Source: Caldifarciminota bacterium (GTDB lineage: Bacteria > Hydrothermota > Tepidihabitantia > SM23-42). From it: a stretch of DNA of 64,000 bases. The stretch is taken from NCBI GenBank assembly GCA_027026255.1, contig JALVOT010000003.1, forward strand, positions 62,001 to 126,000. Reading direction: 5' to 3'. Under the pieces are notes generated by a model. That model searched no databases. It worked only from the letters and a program-made list of their open reading frames with translations, and was not told the DNA's origin. The position numbers and the translations under genes were made by a program. Below, piece by piece: positions 8,093-17,222 of this stretch (its first letter is position 1; each line of letters opens with the position of its first letter).

Positions 8093-11000
8093 TTGAGTAT
8101 GGAATCGACATCGGTTCAGTAAGTCTGAAACTTGCTGAATTTTTCGACACAAAATTAACCCGAACTGCATACCATAAGCATAAAGGAAGCCCCTATAATC
8201 TACTTCTGAAAATTCTTCAGGATATCAAAAAAATTGATCGTCTTGTTCTGACCGGAGGTCTGGTCAAACCGCTGATTTCCATACTCGGTGCGGTTGAAGT
8301 CAATGAGGTCGAGGCAACAACCCGGGGTGTACTCCATTTCCATCCGGAAGTAAAATCAATAATTGAAATTGGTGGCGAAGATTCCCGATTAATCACGGTT
8401 CATAACAGCAGTATCCGTGATTTTGCTTCTAACACAATATGTGCCGCAGGAACCGGTATCTTCCTCGACCAGCAGGCAAAAAGACTCTGTTTTGATATTG
8501 AAGAATTCGGTCAGGTTGGACTAAAATCAAATAATCCGGCACGCATTGCTGGACGCTGTTCAGTATTTGCCAAAAGTGATATGATTCATCTCCAGCAGAT
8601 TGGGACTCCGGTTGAAGACCTGATTGCCGGCCTCTGCCTTGCCTTAGCCAGAAATTTCAAAAGTGTCATCGCCAAAGGCAAAGAGATAAATCGTCCCGTA
8701 GTATTTGTGGGCGGCGTTGCCGGTAATAAAGGTATAGTAAAGGCATTCCAAAATTCCTTGAATATCGGAACCGATGAATTAATCATCCCCGAATATTATA
8801 ACTGTATCGGAGCAATCGGAGCCGTCCTTGCAGCCCGGGAAAAAGAAAAAAATCCGCAGTATCGAGGAATTGAAGAATTTAAAAAATGGCTTAATCGACC
8901 CCGGGTCATAAAACGACTGCCGCCTCTTAATGGTAGAAAAAAGTGGCATCCAATCCGTGATAAGTCAATCATCACGGTTAAAAAGGAGGCATATCTTGGG
9001 ATTGATATTGGCTCAATCTCAACAAATCTTGTACTCATTGATGAAAAAGGTAATGTCTTGGCAAGAAAATATCTCTGGACAAAAGGAAGACCCATTGAAG
9101 TTGTGCTTGAAGGACTAAAGACCCTGAAACAGGAAGTTGGGGATAGAGTGGATATAAAGGGTGTAGGCACCACCGGGTCAGGCCGCTATCTTATTGGCCA
9201 ATTTATCGGCGCCGATTTAATAAAGAATGAAATTTCCGCCCAGGCCCGGGCCGGGATTGAAGCAGCACCTGATGTCGATACAATCTTTGAAATTGGGGGT
9301 CAGGATTCAAAATATATAAGTATTGAGAACGGTACGATTGTAGATTTTGAGATGAATAAGGTCTGTGCTGCAGGGACCGGTTCATTCTTAGAAGAGCAGG
9401 CTGAGATCCTGGGGGTTGATTTAGAAGAATTTGGCGACCAGGCGCTTAAGGCAAAAGCACCGATCAATCTGGGAGAACGATGCACCGTCTTTATTAATTC
9501 CGAGGTTATCCATCATCAGCGTGATAAAGATGAATGTGAAAACCTGCTCGCCGGTTTGGGTTACTCTATTGTCTTCAATTATTTAAACCGGGTTGTCGCC
9601 GGTAAAAAAATCGGAAAGAAGATACTGTTTCAAGGAGGAGTCGCCGCTAATAAAGCGGTGGTCTCGGCATTTGAAGAGGTGTTAAAAAAAGAAATCAAAG
9701 TTCCTGCAAACTGGGATGTAACCGGAGCGATTGGTATCGCCCTGATGGTGCGCGATCTCGGAATCAAAAAGACAAAATTCAAGGGCCTTAACCTTGTCTC
9801 AAAATCATATTCATCACATTCTTTTATCTGTAATAAATGCAGTAATGAGTGTGAAATTAATGAAATAACGATAACTGGAGAAAAACCTATCTTTTACGGC
9901 GGTCGATGCGGACGCTATGAAGAGAAAGAGAAAAGCGAAAAGACCGAATTCCCTGACCTCTTTGCCCTGCGCAACCGTATCTTTTTCAAAACCGAAGAAA
10001 CAACCGGTATGGAAATCGGTATCCCCAAGGCATTAATCTTTTATGAACTATTCCCATTTTTTTATAGATTTCTCAAGGAACTGGGTTTTAAACCGATCCT
10101 TTCTGGGCCCACCACAAGAAAGGTGATTGAAATGGGGGCTGAGGCCTCAGGTGCAGACACCTGCCTCCCGGTAAAGGTTGCAATGGGTCATATCAAAAGT
10201 CTGTTGAATAAAAATATTAATATAATATTTATTCCCAGCGTAATTACTGTAACTCCGAATGAAAAAATCTTCTCCCGGGCATTTGTCTGCCCATATGTTC
10301 AGGCACTTCCTTATATGGTGCGTTCAGTATATGGAGAAAAGGTAAAGGTCTATTCACCCTATCTCTATTTTGACCGGGGCAGAAAGGGGATAGAAGAATC
10401 GTTATACCAATTTGGTGCCCGGTTTGGGAAAAACAGGTCTGAGGTGCGTTCTGCAATAGACCAGGCAATTGAATACCAAAAAGAAGTCAAAAATGAAATA
10501 TCCAGACGAGCTCGGGAATTTCTTAAAGAATTAAATGGTCCGGCATTTGTCATCTGTTCTCGACCCTATAATGGCTATGACCTGGGTATGAATCTTGATC
10601 TACCCAAAAAGATTCGTGCTATGGATATTCCAGCAATTCCGCTCGATTTTCTTCCCCTTGATTATACAACTTTAAAAGACGATTTTTATAATATGTACTG
10701 GCATTATGGACAGCGCCTACTTGCTGGCGCTGAATATATTGCCCGGCACCAGAACCTCTTTCCGGTCTATATCTCAAACTTCTCCTGTGGTCCGGACTCA
10801 TTCCTGACCCGTTTCTTCAAGGAAAAACTCGGAAAAAAACCTTCACTCTTTATCGAACTGGACGAGCATACGGGTGATGCAGGCTTCATCACCCGTTGCG
10901 AGGCATTTTATGACAGTATCAAAGGAACCCGGTTCAAGGGCACAACAAAAAAGATAAATCCCAGGAGTGATGTGCAAAGGGAGCGTAAGATATACATTCC

Positions 11001-12153
11001 ATATATGTGTGATGCAGCCCGGGTTCTTGCCAGTGCAATGCGTTATGCCGGCATTAATGCCGAGGTAATGCCATTCCCGGACCAGGAATCAATTGATATC
11101 GGCAGGAAATATACTACAGGCCGGGAATGTCTGCCCGCAATCATTACGGCCGGTGATATGATTAAGAAACTAAGGTCTCCAGACTTCATTCCTGAAAAAA
11201 GTGGCTTTTTTATGGCACAGGGCTCTGGTCCGTGCCGGTTTGGTCAGTACTACAAACTCCACCGCATAATCCTTGATGAACTGGGTTATAAGGATATTCC
11301 AATATATGCCCCGAATCAGGGACCCAGTCTGTTTGATGACCTGGGCAAAATGGGTTTAAAATTTTTACGGAAAAGTTGGGACGGGATCTGTGCGGTTGAT
11401 GGTCTTGAGGCGCTAAAAAGAAAATGTAGACCTTATGAACTGAATAAGGGTCAAACCGATAAAATCTATAATAAGGCACTAAACCGAATCTGCGCATTGC
11501 TTGAAAACGGTGAAGATATCCTGTCCTATCTAAAAGAAGTAAAAAATCAATTCAACTCGATAGAAAAATCATCTAACTCCATCCCCCGGATCGGTGTTGT
11601 CGGTGAAATTTATGTCCGCACCCAGGCATTCAGCAATAATTTTTTGATTAATAAACTGGAATCACTTGGTTGTGAAGTAGAATTACCATCTATTGCCGAG
11701 TGGTTCTTCTATACAAATTTTACCCGGATCAGAAACTGCCGATGGTTTGCCCAATATCGTCGGGCGGCATTCACCAGAATTTTTGACCAATTTATGAAAT
11801 GGCGGCAGAAAAAGATCTACAAATTACTCGGCCTGGAAAGAGAGGCGACAATTAAAGAACTTTTCAATTATGCAGCTCCCTATCTTCATCCATCATTCGA
11901 AGGCGAAGCAATCCTTAGCGTTGCCAAGACCATTGAATTCATAAACAACAAATTTTCCGGGGTAATCAATGTAATGCCCTTTACCTGTATGCCAGGCAAT
12001 ATCGTCAATGTAATATATAAAAAGATAAAACAAAACTACCCTGACTTTCCCCTCTTTATGCTTGCCCTGGACGGTCTGGACCACGCCGCCGATAATATGA
12101 GGCTTGAAACCTTTGTCAGCCAGGCAAGGGCATATATGAATCGGAAAGGATAA
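8089..12153 (+). CDS. Double acyl-CoA dehydratase activase/dehydratase-like protein
   Basis: A 1354-residue protein of the BcrA/BadF activase plus DUF2229 type. It contains two ASKHA ATPase activase domains (about residues 1-260 and 300-560). Each has an IDIGS phosphate loop and a CAAGTG motif holding the cysteine that would bind the bridging 4Fe-4S cluster. A small Cys-rich stretch follows (FICNKCSNECE). Residues about 650-1350 match the COG3580/COG3581 subunits of 2-hydroxyglutaryl-CoA dehydratase-like proteins, with conserved cysteines such as ADTCLPVK and GRECLP. Known relatives use ATP to drive a low-potential electron for difficult reductions in anaerobes. The substrate of this fused type is not established. 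ATGA overlap with the gene before. Confidence 0.9.
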   Translation: MIEYGIDIGSVSLKLAEFFDTKLTRTAYHKHKGSPYNLLLKILQDIKKIDRLVLTGGLVKPLISILGAVEVNEVEATTRGVLHFHPEVKSIIEIGGEDSRLITVHNSSIRDFASNTICAAGTGIFLDQQAKRLCFDIEEFGQVGLKSNNPARIAGRCSVFAKSDMIHLQQIGTPVEDLIAGLCLALARNFKSVIAKGKEINRPVVFVGGVAGNKGIVKAFQNSLNIGTDELIIPEYYNCIGAIGAVLAAREKEKNPQYRGIEEFKKWLNRPRVIKRLPPLNGRKKWHPIRDKSIITVKKEAYLGIDIGSISTNLVLIDEKGNVLARKYLWTKGRPIEVVLEGLKTLKQEVGDRVDIKGVGTTGSGRYLIGQFIGADLIKNEISAQARAGIEAAPDVDTIFEIGGQDSKYISIENGTIVDFEMNKVCAAGTGSFLEEQAEILGVDLEEFGDQALKAKAPINLGERCTVFINSEVIHHQRDKDECENLLAGLGYSIVFNYLNRVVAGKKIGKKILFQGGVAANKAVVSAFEEVLKKEIKVPANWDVTGAIGIALMVRDLGIKKTKFKGLNLVSKSYSSHSFICNKCSNECEINEITITGEKPIFYGGRCGRYEEKEKSEKTEFPDLFALRNRIFFKTEETTGMEIGIPKALIFYELFPFFYRFLKELGFKPILSGPTTRKVIEMGAEASGADTCLPVKVAMGHIKSLLNKNINIIFIPSVITVTPNEKIFSRAFVCPYVQALPYMVRSVYGEKVKVYSPYLYFDRGRKGIEESLYQFGARFGKNRSEVRSAIDQAIEYQKEVKNEISRRAREFLKELNGPAFVICSRPYNGYDLGMNLDLPKKIRAMDIPAIPLDFLPLDYTTLKDDFYNMYWHYGQRLLAGAEYIARHQNLFPVYISNFSCGPDSFLTRFFKEKLGKKPSLFIELDEHTGDAGFITRCEAFYDSIKGTRFKGTTKKINPRSDVQRERKIYIPYMCDAARVLASAMRYAGINAEVMPFPDQESIDIGRKYTTGRECLPAIITAGDMIKKLRSPDFIPEKSGFFMAQGSGPCRFGQYYKLHRIILDELGYKDIPIYAPNQGPSLFDDLGKMGLKFLRKSWDGICAVDGLEALKRKCRPYELNKGQTDKIYNKALNRICALLENGEDILSYLKEVKNQFNSIEKSSNSIPRIGVVGEIYVRTQAFSNNFLINKLESLGCEVELPSIAEWFFYTNFTRIRNCRWFAQYRRAAFTRIFDQFMKWRQKKIYKLLGLEREATIKELFNYAAPYLHPSFEGEAILSVAKTIEFINNKFSGVINVMPFTCMPGNIVNVIYKKIKQNYPDFPLFMLALDGLDHAADNMRLETFVSQARAYMNRKG

Positions 12154-12160
12154 CATTTGC

Positions 12161-13921
12161 TTAATTGAACATAAATAATCTTTTCCTGAATAAATCAATA
12201 CAAACATCAACGACTCCGGGTTCATAATAAACCGCCCGGCGGGTTGAAATCTCTTCTATAGCCTCGGCTGAGGTGCGGGCCGGACGATACGGTCGATGCG
12301 ACATCATCGCCTCCACAACATCAGCAACCGCCAGAATCTTTGCAGCAAGAATAATTTCACCATCTTGCAGACCGGCAGGATAACCAGAGCCATCAATTCG
12401 TTCATGATGCTGCAGAATAATCTGGGCGATCGGTCCGGGAAATTCGATTGTTTTAGCAATATCATATCCAGCCCGGGGATGAGTTTTTATCAACTCCATC
12501 TCAGTATCGGTTAATTTACCAGGCCGATTCAAAAGTTCAGCAGGCACATAGAGCTTTCCGATATCATGGATAAGTGCCGCCATCTCAATTGTATCAATCT
12601 CCTGTTCACTGAGCCCTAATTTCCGGGCAATCGCAACCGCAAGTTTTGCAACCCTCTGCTGATGTCCTGCGGTATATGGGTCACGCACCTCAACAATCTT
12701 CGCCATCGTAAATACAAAGCTGCTCGTTGTTTTTTTGAGTTCCTGATAACTCTTTTTCAGATTCTTTTCTATCCTCTTTTGTTGACTGATATCGGTCACA
12801 ATACCGAGGATACTATCTTTACCCTCATATTTTATCAACCGTGTGGTGATAAGGGCCTCAATTTTATTCCCATTCTTGGTTAAAAGTGTATACTCGGTCG
12901 GCTCAACTTCTTCGTTCTTCATATGTCGTTCAAAATTCTCACGACATCGTTCCCGTGATTCCGGGCTGAATAATTTATAAAAATCAAAATCTTCTGCGTA
13001 AAACTCCTCCCGGGTATATTCCATCATCTTTTCGCAACTTTTATTAACATAAACAATTTTGCCGGCTTGATTGATAAAAATCATATTGGGTGATTCTTCA
13101 GCAAGAATCCGGAACTTCATTTCTGATTCCTTTAATGCATTCTCGGCTTTTTTCCGCTGGGTGATATCCCGGGCAATACTCAATACTGCCGGTTTATCAT
13201 CAAACTGAATAATCCTGGCACTAAATTCAATCGGAATTTTTTTACCATCCTTGGTGCAGTGTTCCGATTCAATAAAGAGCCTGCCGCTCTTTTTCAACTC
13301 TTCAAGCATCCTCTGACACTTTTGAGGTGAATGGTCAGCATCTATATCTTCCAATCTCAATCGCAGAATCTCTTTTTCGGTATAACCCAGAAGTTCACAG
13401 GCGTTTTTATTGACGGCAAGAAAATTACCATCTAAATCATAGATATATATTGCATCCCCGGCATTATCAAAGATATTACGAAACTTCAACTCTGCTCTCT
13501 TCTCCCTGGTAATATCATTAAAAGCGAGAAAATAGCCGATTGAATTACCATCTTCATCACATCTCAACAGAGTTGATATATTCACATAAATCTCCTCTCC
13601 GGTCCGATTAACCAGAACCGAATTTTCATTCCTGAGTCCCCCCTGTTCAATGGTTAACCGCTTGATATTCTTTAAGTCCTCCGGATTCTTAAAATATTTA
13701 TTTAAAGTATTACCGATAACCTCTTCTTTTTTATATCCCAGAAACCCTTCAAATGAATCGCTAATATCAATAATTGCATCAAAGATATTTATATAAGCAA
13801 AGGGCATCGGGCAAAATTGCCAGATATCATTAATATAATCCTTAAGTTCAAATAATTCTTCTTTCAACTCTTTGATATTTTTGTTATTTCTCATCTCATT
13901 TCCAGGTAAATCTGTATTCAT
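12161..13921 (-). CDS. PAS-domain sensor with HD-GYP cyclic-di-GMP phosphodiesterase domain
   Basis: A 586-residue cytosolic protein with no membrane segment. Three PAS domains lie at about residues 35-135, 145-260 and 268-385; the second and third end in DITQRKKAE-like linkers. The C-terminal HD-GYP domain (about 400-586) has the HD pair (GHQQRVA, then ALIHDIGKLYVP), HPRAGYD, HHERIDGSGYPAG with an intact GYP, and ILAVADVVEAM. These are the metal and substrate residues of active cyclic-di-GMP phosphodiesterases. The ATG at 13921 has an AAAGGAG site 9 nt upstream and overlaps the preceding gene by 26 nt, so it is coupled to the small sensor upstream. PAS ligands are unknown. Confidence 0.93.
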   Translation of the reverse strand: MNTDLPGNEMRNNKNIKELKEELFELKDYINDIWQFCPMPFAYINIFDAIIDISDSFEGFLGYKKEEVIGNTLNKYFKNPEDLKNIKRLTIEQGGLRNENSVLVNRTGEEIYVNISTLLRCDEDGNSIGYFLAFNDITREKRAELKFRNIFDNAGDAIYIYDLDGNFLAVNKNACELLGYTEKEILRLRLEDIDADHSPQKCQRMLEELKKSGRLFIESEHCTKDGKKIPIEFSARIIQFDDKPAVLSIARDITQRKKAENALKESEMKFRILAEESPNMIFINQAGKIVYVNKSCEKMMEYTREEFYAEDFDFYKLFSPESRERCRENFERHMKNEEVEPTEYTLLTKNGNKIEALITTRLIKYEGKDSILGIVTDISQQKRIEKNLKKSYQELKKTTSSFVFTMAKIVEVRDPYTAGHQQRVAKLAVAIARKLGLSEQEIDTIEMAALIHDIGKLYVPAELLNRPGKLTDTEMELIKTHPRAGYDIAKTIEFPGPIAQIILQHHERIDGSGYPAGLQDGEIILAAKILAVADVVEAMMSHRPYRPARTSAEAIEEISTRRAVYYEPGVVDVCIDLFRKRLFMFN

Positions 13922-14492
13922 GGTATGGGTCTCCTTTAAACATACACCGTAATTCTTCTATTTTGACATTCTCGTTTGGCATCAAGAACTGGAGCAATCC
14001 AAAGAAGTATCCCGTAAGATATCTACACAGAATGGGATGAACCTTAAAATCTTTAAGTCGGATTAAAAGGAAATTATCTTTATCATCAAACTCAACCACC
14101 TCAAATTCACCAATGCTGTAATGTTTCCCCCAGATCATCGGTATATTTTCAATCCCCTTTTCCAGGGTCGGCGCCATCTTTATTATAAATTTCACAATGA
14201 ATGAAAACTTTGGAGTCATTTTACCCATCGACTCAATGTCATCATCACTCAAATTAAATCGTGCCTTAATAATAAGAAGTGAAAGCAGCCGCACACATAC
14301 CGGATACCAATCTAAATCTTTAATCTTACGATATTCAATTGGATAACCCAGGTTCTTAAAATCTGTTTCAACTACCTTCAGCCCATCCGCTCCCCAGTTT
14401 CTCTTTACATATTCGGCATCGGTTTTAAGTGCCGAACCCCGGACCTTACCCTCTATCTTTATAATCTTTGCAAATTCACTGCGTCCCAGCAT
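13896..14492 (-). CDS. Small V4R/heme-NO-binding-like sensor protein
   Basis: A 198-residue protein that I place only tentatively. Its layout (helical N-terminal half, then WGKHYSIGEFEV and a final CMFKGDPYHEYRFTW segment) resembles the V4R/heme-NO-binding and DUF2378 fold, in which a C-terminal Cys/Gly-rich strand ends the domain. A stand-alone sensor placed first in an operon with a PAS-HD-GYP protein suggests a signal input to cyclic-di-GMP turnover; this is inference. The start is set by an AAGGAGATGAG ribosome site, and a promoter lies at 14524-14551. Confidence 0.6.
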   Translation of the reverse strand: MLGRSEFAKIIKIEGKVRGSALKTDAEYVKRNWGADGLKVVETDFKNLGYPIEYRKIKDLDWYPVCVRLLSLLIIKARFNLSDDDIESMGKMTPKFSFIVKFIIKMAPTLEKGIENIPMIWGKHYSIGEFEVVEFDDKDNFLLIRLKDFKVHPILCRYLTGYFFGLLQFLMPNENVKIEELRCMFKGDPYHEYRFTWK

Positions 14493-14523
14493 CTCATCTC
14501 CTTATTTAAGGATTAATTATATA

Positions 14524-14551
14524 ATTATAAATATTTTCTTTTCATTGTCAA
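14524..14551 (-). promoter_or_regulatory. Promoter of the sensor/HD-GYP operon
   Basis: On the minus strand: TTGACA (14551-14546), 16-bp spacer, TATAAT (14529-14524). A leader of about 25 nt carries AAGGAG ahead of the ATG, so this transcript is not leaderless. Confidence 0.75.
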
Positions 14552-14583
14552 GAATAAATTGAACCCGAATAATATAATTAAGT

Positions 14584-14869
14584 CTAATACTGTAATAAAA
14601 AATTGTCCCTCAAGAAAAACGCTTTTTCCGGAAAGAAAACAAAAAAGACGATTGAGAAAACCCTTTGAATCAAAAAAGAGATACTGTTCGGTACAGCGCC
14701 GTATAAATTTCCCCGAGCACCGGCAAAATCAACTAAGGTATTGGGACTTTCCAAAAATCAGCTTAAGATTCGGTATTGAAGGTTCTTTATGAATGCCGCG
14801 CTGATGGTAATCTCCCCGGCACTCGAAGGATTAATCATTACTTTGTCCCGGACGATTAACCAATCCAGA
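14584..14869 (-). pseudogene. Possible decayed coding sequence between two minus-strand operons
   Basis: This 377-bp gap (14493-14869) has no intact gene. One minus-strand frame is open apart from a single TGA near 14758. It reads protein-like segments (LDWLIVRDKVMINPSSAGEI, then ESPNTLVDFAGARGNLYG), the second faintly like the C-terminal part of phytoene-desaturase-type oxidoreductases. After about 14670 it becomes low-complexity. It may be a remnant or chance. No RNA gene is seen. Confidence 0.25.
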
Positions 14870-16267
14870 TTAAACCCCGGGTCTTGAGGATGGAGCTTTA
14901 CACACCTTCTTTATTATAACAAGTATAATGGGATCATTGTTTATCGGATTAAAAATTTTTTTTGTTGTAATTTTGAATCCCCTACGTTTCAGTCTGGGCT
15001 GCACGCCATCAATTTCCTTCATCTGTTTTAAACCCTTGTAAAATATGGCCTCGCCGTCGGCAATTAATAACTGATTAACCGTTTTAATTAATTTACTTAT
15101 CTGGCCTGCGGCCCGTATCAAAATCAAATCAAATACCCTCTTTTTGTATGCCTCAGCCCTCTCATTTAAAACTACAATATTTTTCAACTGCAATTCATCA
15201 ATCAATTTTAATAAAAAGTATGCCTTCTTTTTCTTCGATTCAAAAAGCACAAATTTTACCCCGGGATAAAATATCTTTAAAGGTATTGAAGGAAATCCGG
15301 CACCTGCACCGATATCACAGACCATTTTATGGCCCTTAACTATTTTATAAGCAAGCAAAGAGGCCAAAAAGTGTTTAACCGCTATACGGTTGTAATCATT
15401 TTTTGAAAGAAGATGAACACGCCCCCGGTATCTGTAGAGTAGCTCTAAGTATCTGTTAAATTTCTGTAAAATTTCTTTATCATAAGTAATCCCCAGTTTA
15501 TCAAGTCCTTTTTTCAATGTATCCAGTTCCATCTTAATATTTAAGATTTGCTTTTTCTGATTCCATATCATATCCATCTCTTCTAAATCGGTTTTTTCAA
15601 CATCCTTTCCCATCTTTTTCAATTCTTCAAGAACATTCTTAAACCGCACAACAAATTTTTTATTCGCATATCTCAATGCATCCTCAGGATCAATCTTAAG
15701 ATGACGTGCGAGGTTGACACAGGCGAATAGAAGGTCCCCGAATTCTTCAAAGGCTTCTGAATCAGTTCGGCTTGCAATCAATTCTTCTATCTCTTCTTTA
15801 ATCTTACTGACCGGTCCATCTGCAGATCGCCAATCAAAGCCCAAACGGGCGGCCCGTTCCTGAATGATTCGAGCGGCACTCAGGGCAGGCAATGTCTTAG
15901 GAATACCTTTAAATGGATCAGGTTTGGCTCGATTCCAGAATTCAATCACTGCATCACGGTCTTTCAATTTTTTATCTTTAAATACATGAGGATGTTTTTC
16001 TTTATACTTCCTAATGGTGCAGGAAAGTAAATTCTCAAAATCTGTTATTCCATTTTCTTCCATTATGGCAATCAAAAAAATAATCAAAAACAGTATATCA
16101 CCAGCTTCCTCCTTCAACGCTGCAGGATTATTCTCTTCAACCGCCTCAACAAATTCATACGCCTCTTCGATTAAATTGTTTTTCAAAGATTTTATTGTTT
16201 GCACCCGATCCCAGGGGCATTTTTTTCTTAAAATTTGAACAAGTTCAATTAAGGAATCAATTTTCAA
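14870..16267 (-). CDS. MazG-RsmG fusion: nucleotide pyrophosphohydrolase plus 16S rRNA methyltransferase
   Basis: One uninterrupted 465-residue frame joins two normally separate proteins. Residues 1-238 are a full double-domain MazG: PWDRVQT, EEAYEFVEA, EEAGDILFL, KYKEKHPHVF, then a second EEFGDLLFA. MazG hydrolyses NTPs to NMPs. Residues about 245-460 are RsmG (GidB), the 16S rRNA G527 N7-methyltransferase, with the SAM loop CDIGAGAGFPSIPL and the FESKKKKAYFL motif. There is no stop or shift between them. The TTG start at 16267 directly follows the ricT stop (TAG-TTG), with AAGGA about 8 nt upstream. It is last in the wza-wzc-ftsB-ricT operon. A frameshift in assembly cannot be excluded by eye, but both halves look complete. 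Confidence 0.9.
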   Translation of the reverse strand: MKIDSLIELVQILRKKCPWDRVQTIKSLKNNLIEEAYEFVEAVEENNPAALKEEAGDILFLIIFLIAIMEENGITDFENLLSCTIRKYKEKHPHVFKDKKLKDRDAVIEFWNRAKPDPFKGIPKTLPALSAARIIQERAARLGFDWRSADGPVSKIKEEIEELIASRTDSEAFEEFGDLLFACVNLARHLKIDPEDALRYANKKFVVRFKNVLEELKKMGKDVEKTDLEEMDMIWNQKKQILNIKMELDTLKKGLDKLGITYDKEILQKFNRYLELLYRYRGRVHLLSKNDYNRIAVKHFLASLLAYKIVKGHKMVCDIGAGAGFPSIPLKIFYPGVKFVLFESKKKKAYFLLKLIDELQLKNIVVLNERAEAYKKRVFDLILIRAAGQISKLIKTVNQLLIADGEAIFYKGLKQMKEIDGVQPRLKRRGFKITTKKIFNPINNDPIILVIIKKVCKAPSSRPGV

Positions 16268-16900
16268 CTATTTTTCCTTGAATTCACTATAAAAATCTTC
16301 TTCAAAATTCAGACAACACAATAATTTACCACATACCCCGGTTAATTTATTGGGTGATACATACAGGTTCTGCTCCCGCGCCATACGCAGGGAGATCGAC
16401 TTTAACTGCCGGAGAAATGTGGAACAGCAGAGTTCTCGTCCACAGGGACCGATTCCCCCGAACAGTTTCGAATAGTCGCGCACCCCAATCTGTTTTATTA
16501 CTACTCGTTTATTCAATTTCTGTGAGATATAACGATGTAATTTTCTGAATTCCAGCCGCCTTTCTGCAGTGAAATAGAAGATAACCCTTTCTTCATCTAA
16601 TTGGCAATGTGTATATACCGGTTTCATATGAAGATTAAATTCTCGAACCGCCCTTCGAAATTCAATAAGGCAGAATTCTTCATAATCCTTCAGCTCTTTC
16701 TTCTTCTCAATATCCTCTTCATTCGCCTTTCTCAAAATCTCGCCGTATATTCTGGCAACATCCTCAGCAGTGCAATCAACAACCTTTCCGATATCTATGC
16801 CTTCTCTACTTTTAATAATTACCATTTCCCCGGGAAAATATTCTTTCTCCGCACTGCAGGCCTCAACTCGAAATGGTGTTATTTCAACCTCACACATCAT
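16268..16900 (-). CDS. ricT: PSP1/RicT (YaaT)-like protein
   Basis: A 210-residue PSP1-domain protein. Motifs are the N-terminal VEACSAEKEYFPGEMVIIKS strand region, the central RFDARREF-like counterpart YFTAERRLEFRKL, and the cysteine cluster GPCGRELCCSTFL followed by GVCGKLLCCLNFE. In Bacillus, RicT joins RicA and RicF in an Fe-S-containing complex that affects RNA processing by RNase Y; the same cysteines are present here. The family is common next to RsmG or DNA polymerase genes. It overlaps the ftsB-like gene by 4 nt. Confidence 0.88.
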   Translation of the reverse strand: MMCEVEITPFRVEACSAEKEYFPGEMVIIKSREGIDIGKVVDCTAEDVARIYGEILRKANEEDIEKKKELKDYEEFCLIEFRRAVREFNLHMKPVYTHCQLDEERVIFYFTAERRLEFRKLHRYISQKLNKRVVIKQIGVRDYSKLFGGIGPCGRELCCSTFLRQLKSISLRMAREQNLYVSPNKLTGVCGKLLCCLNFEEDFYSEFKEK

Positions 16901-17193
16901 TTCCCTGAGATTAAATAAACCCTATCGCCTTTCTTAATCATACCCAGGTCATCGCGTGCCCGCGCCTCAAGTAATAGACCCTTTTTATATGCATCAATAC
17001 GTCCCTGTAAAACTTCATTTTCGCCTTTCAAAACAAGCATCTTCCTTTTATCACCCCACACCTGAAAAATGAGGTCAAGATACTTATATACCTTGCGGCC
17101 TAAATAAAACAGAGGGATGAGAAGCAGAAATAAAATAATAATATATTTAAACTTAAATCTTTCAGAAGTTTTCTTTTTAGATCTTCTTTTCAT
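16897..17193 (-). CDS. FtsB/DivIC-like septum protein
   Basis: A 98-residue bitopic membrane protein. A basic N-terminus (residues 1-16) is followed by one membrane helix (IIILFLLLIPLFYLG, about 18-33), a coiled coil (about 35-75) and a tail with EARARDDLGMIKKGDRVY. That tail is the conserved end of FtsB/DivIC proteins, which hold the divisome FtsQLB complex together. Length is typical. The family is short and variable, so this could also be another DivIC-type protein. It overlaps ricT by 4 nt. Confidence 0.82.
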   Translation of the reverse strand: MKRRSKKKTSERFKFKYIIILFLLLIPLFYLGRKVYKYLDLIFQVWGDKRKMLVLKGENEVLQGRIDAYKKGLLLEARARDDLGMIKKGDRVYLISGK

Positions 17194-17222
17194 TTTCAGT
17201 ATTTAATAGTTTTATTTATCAA

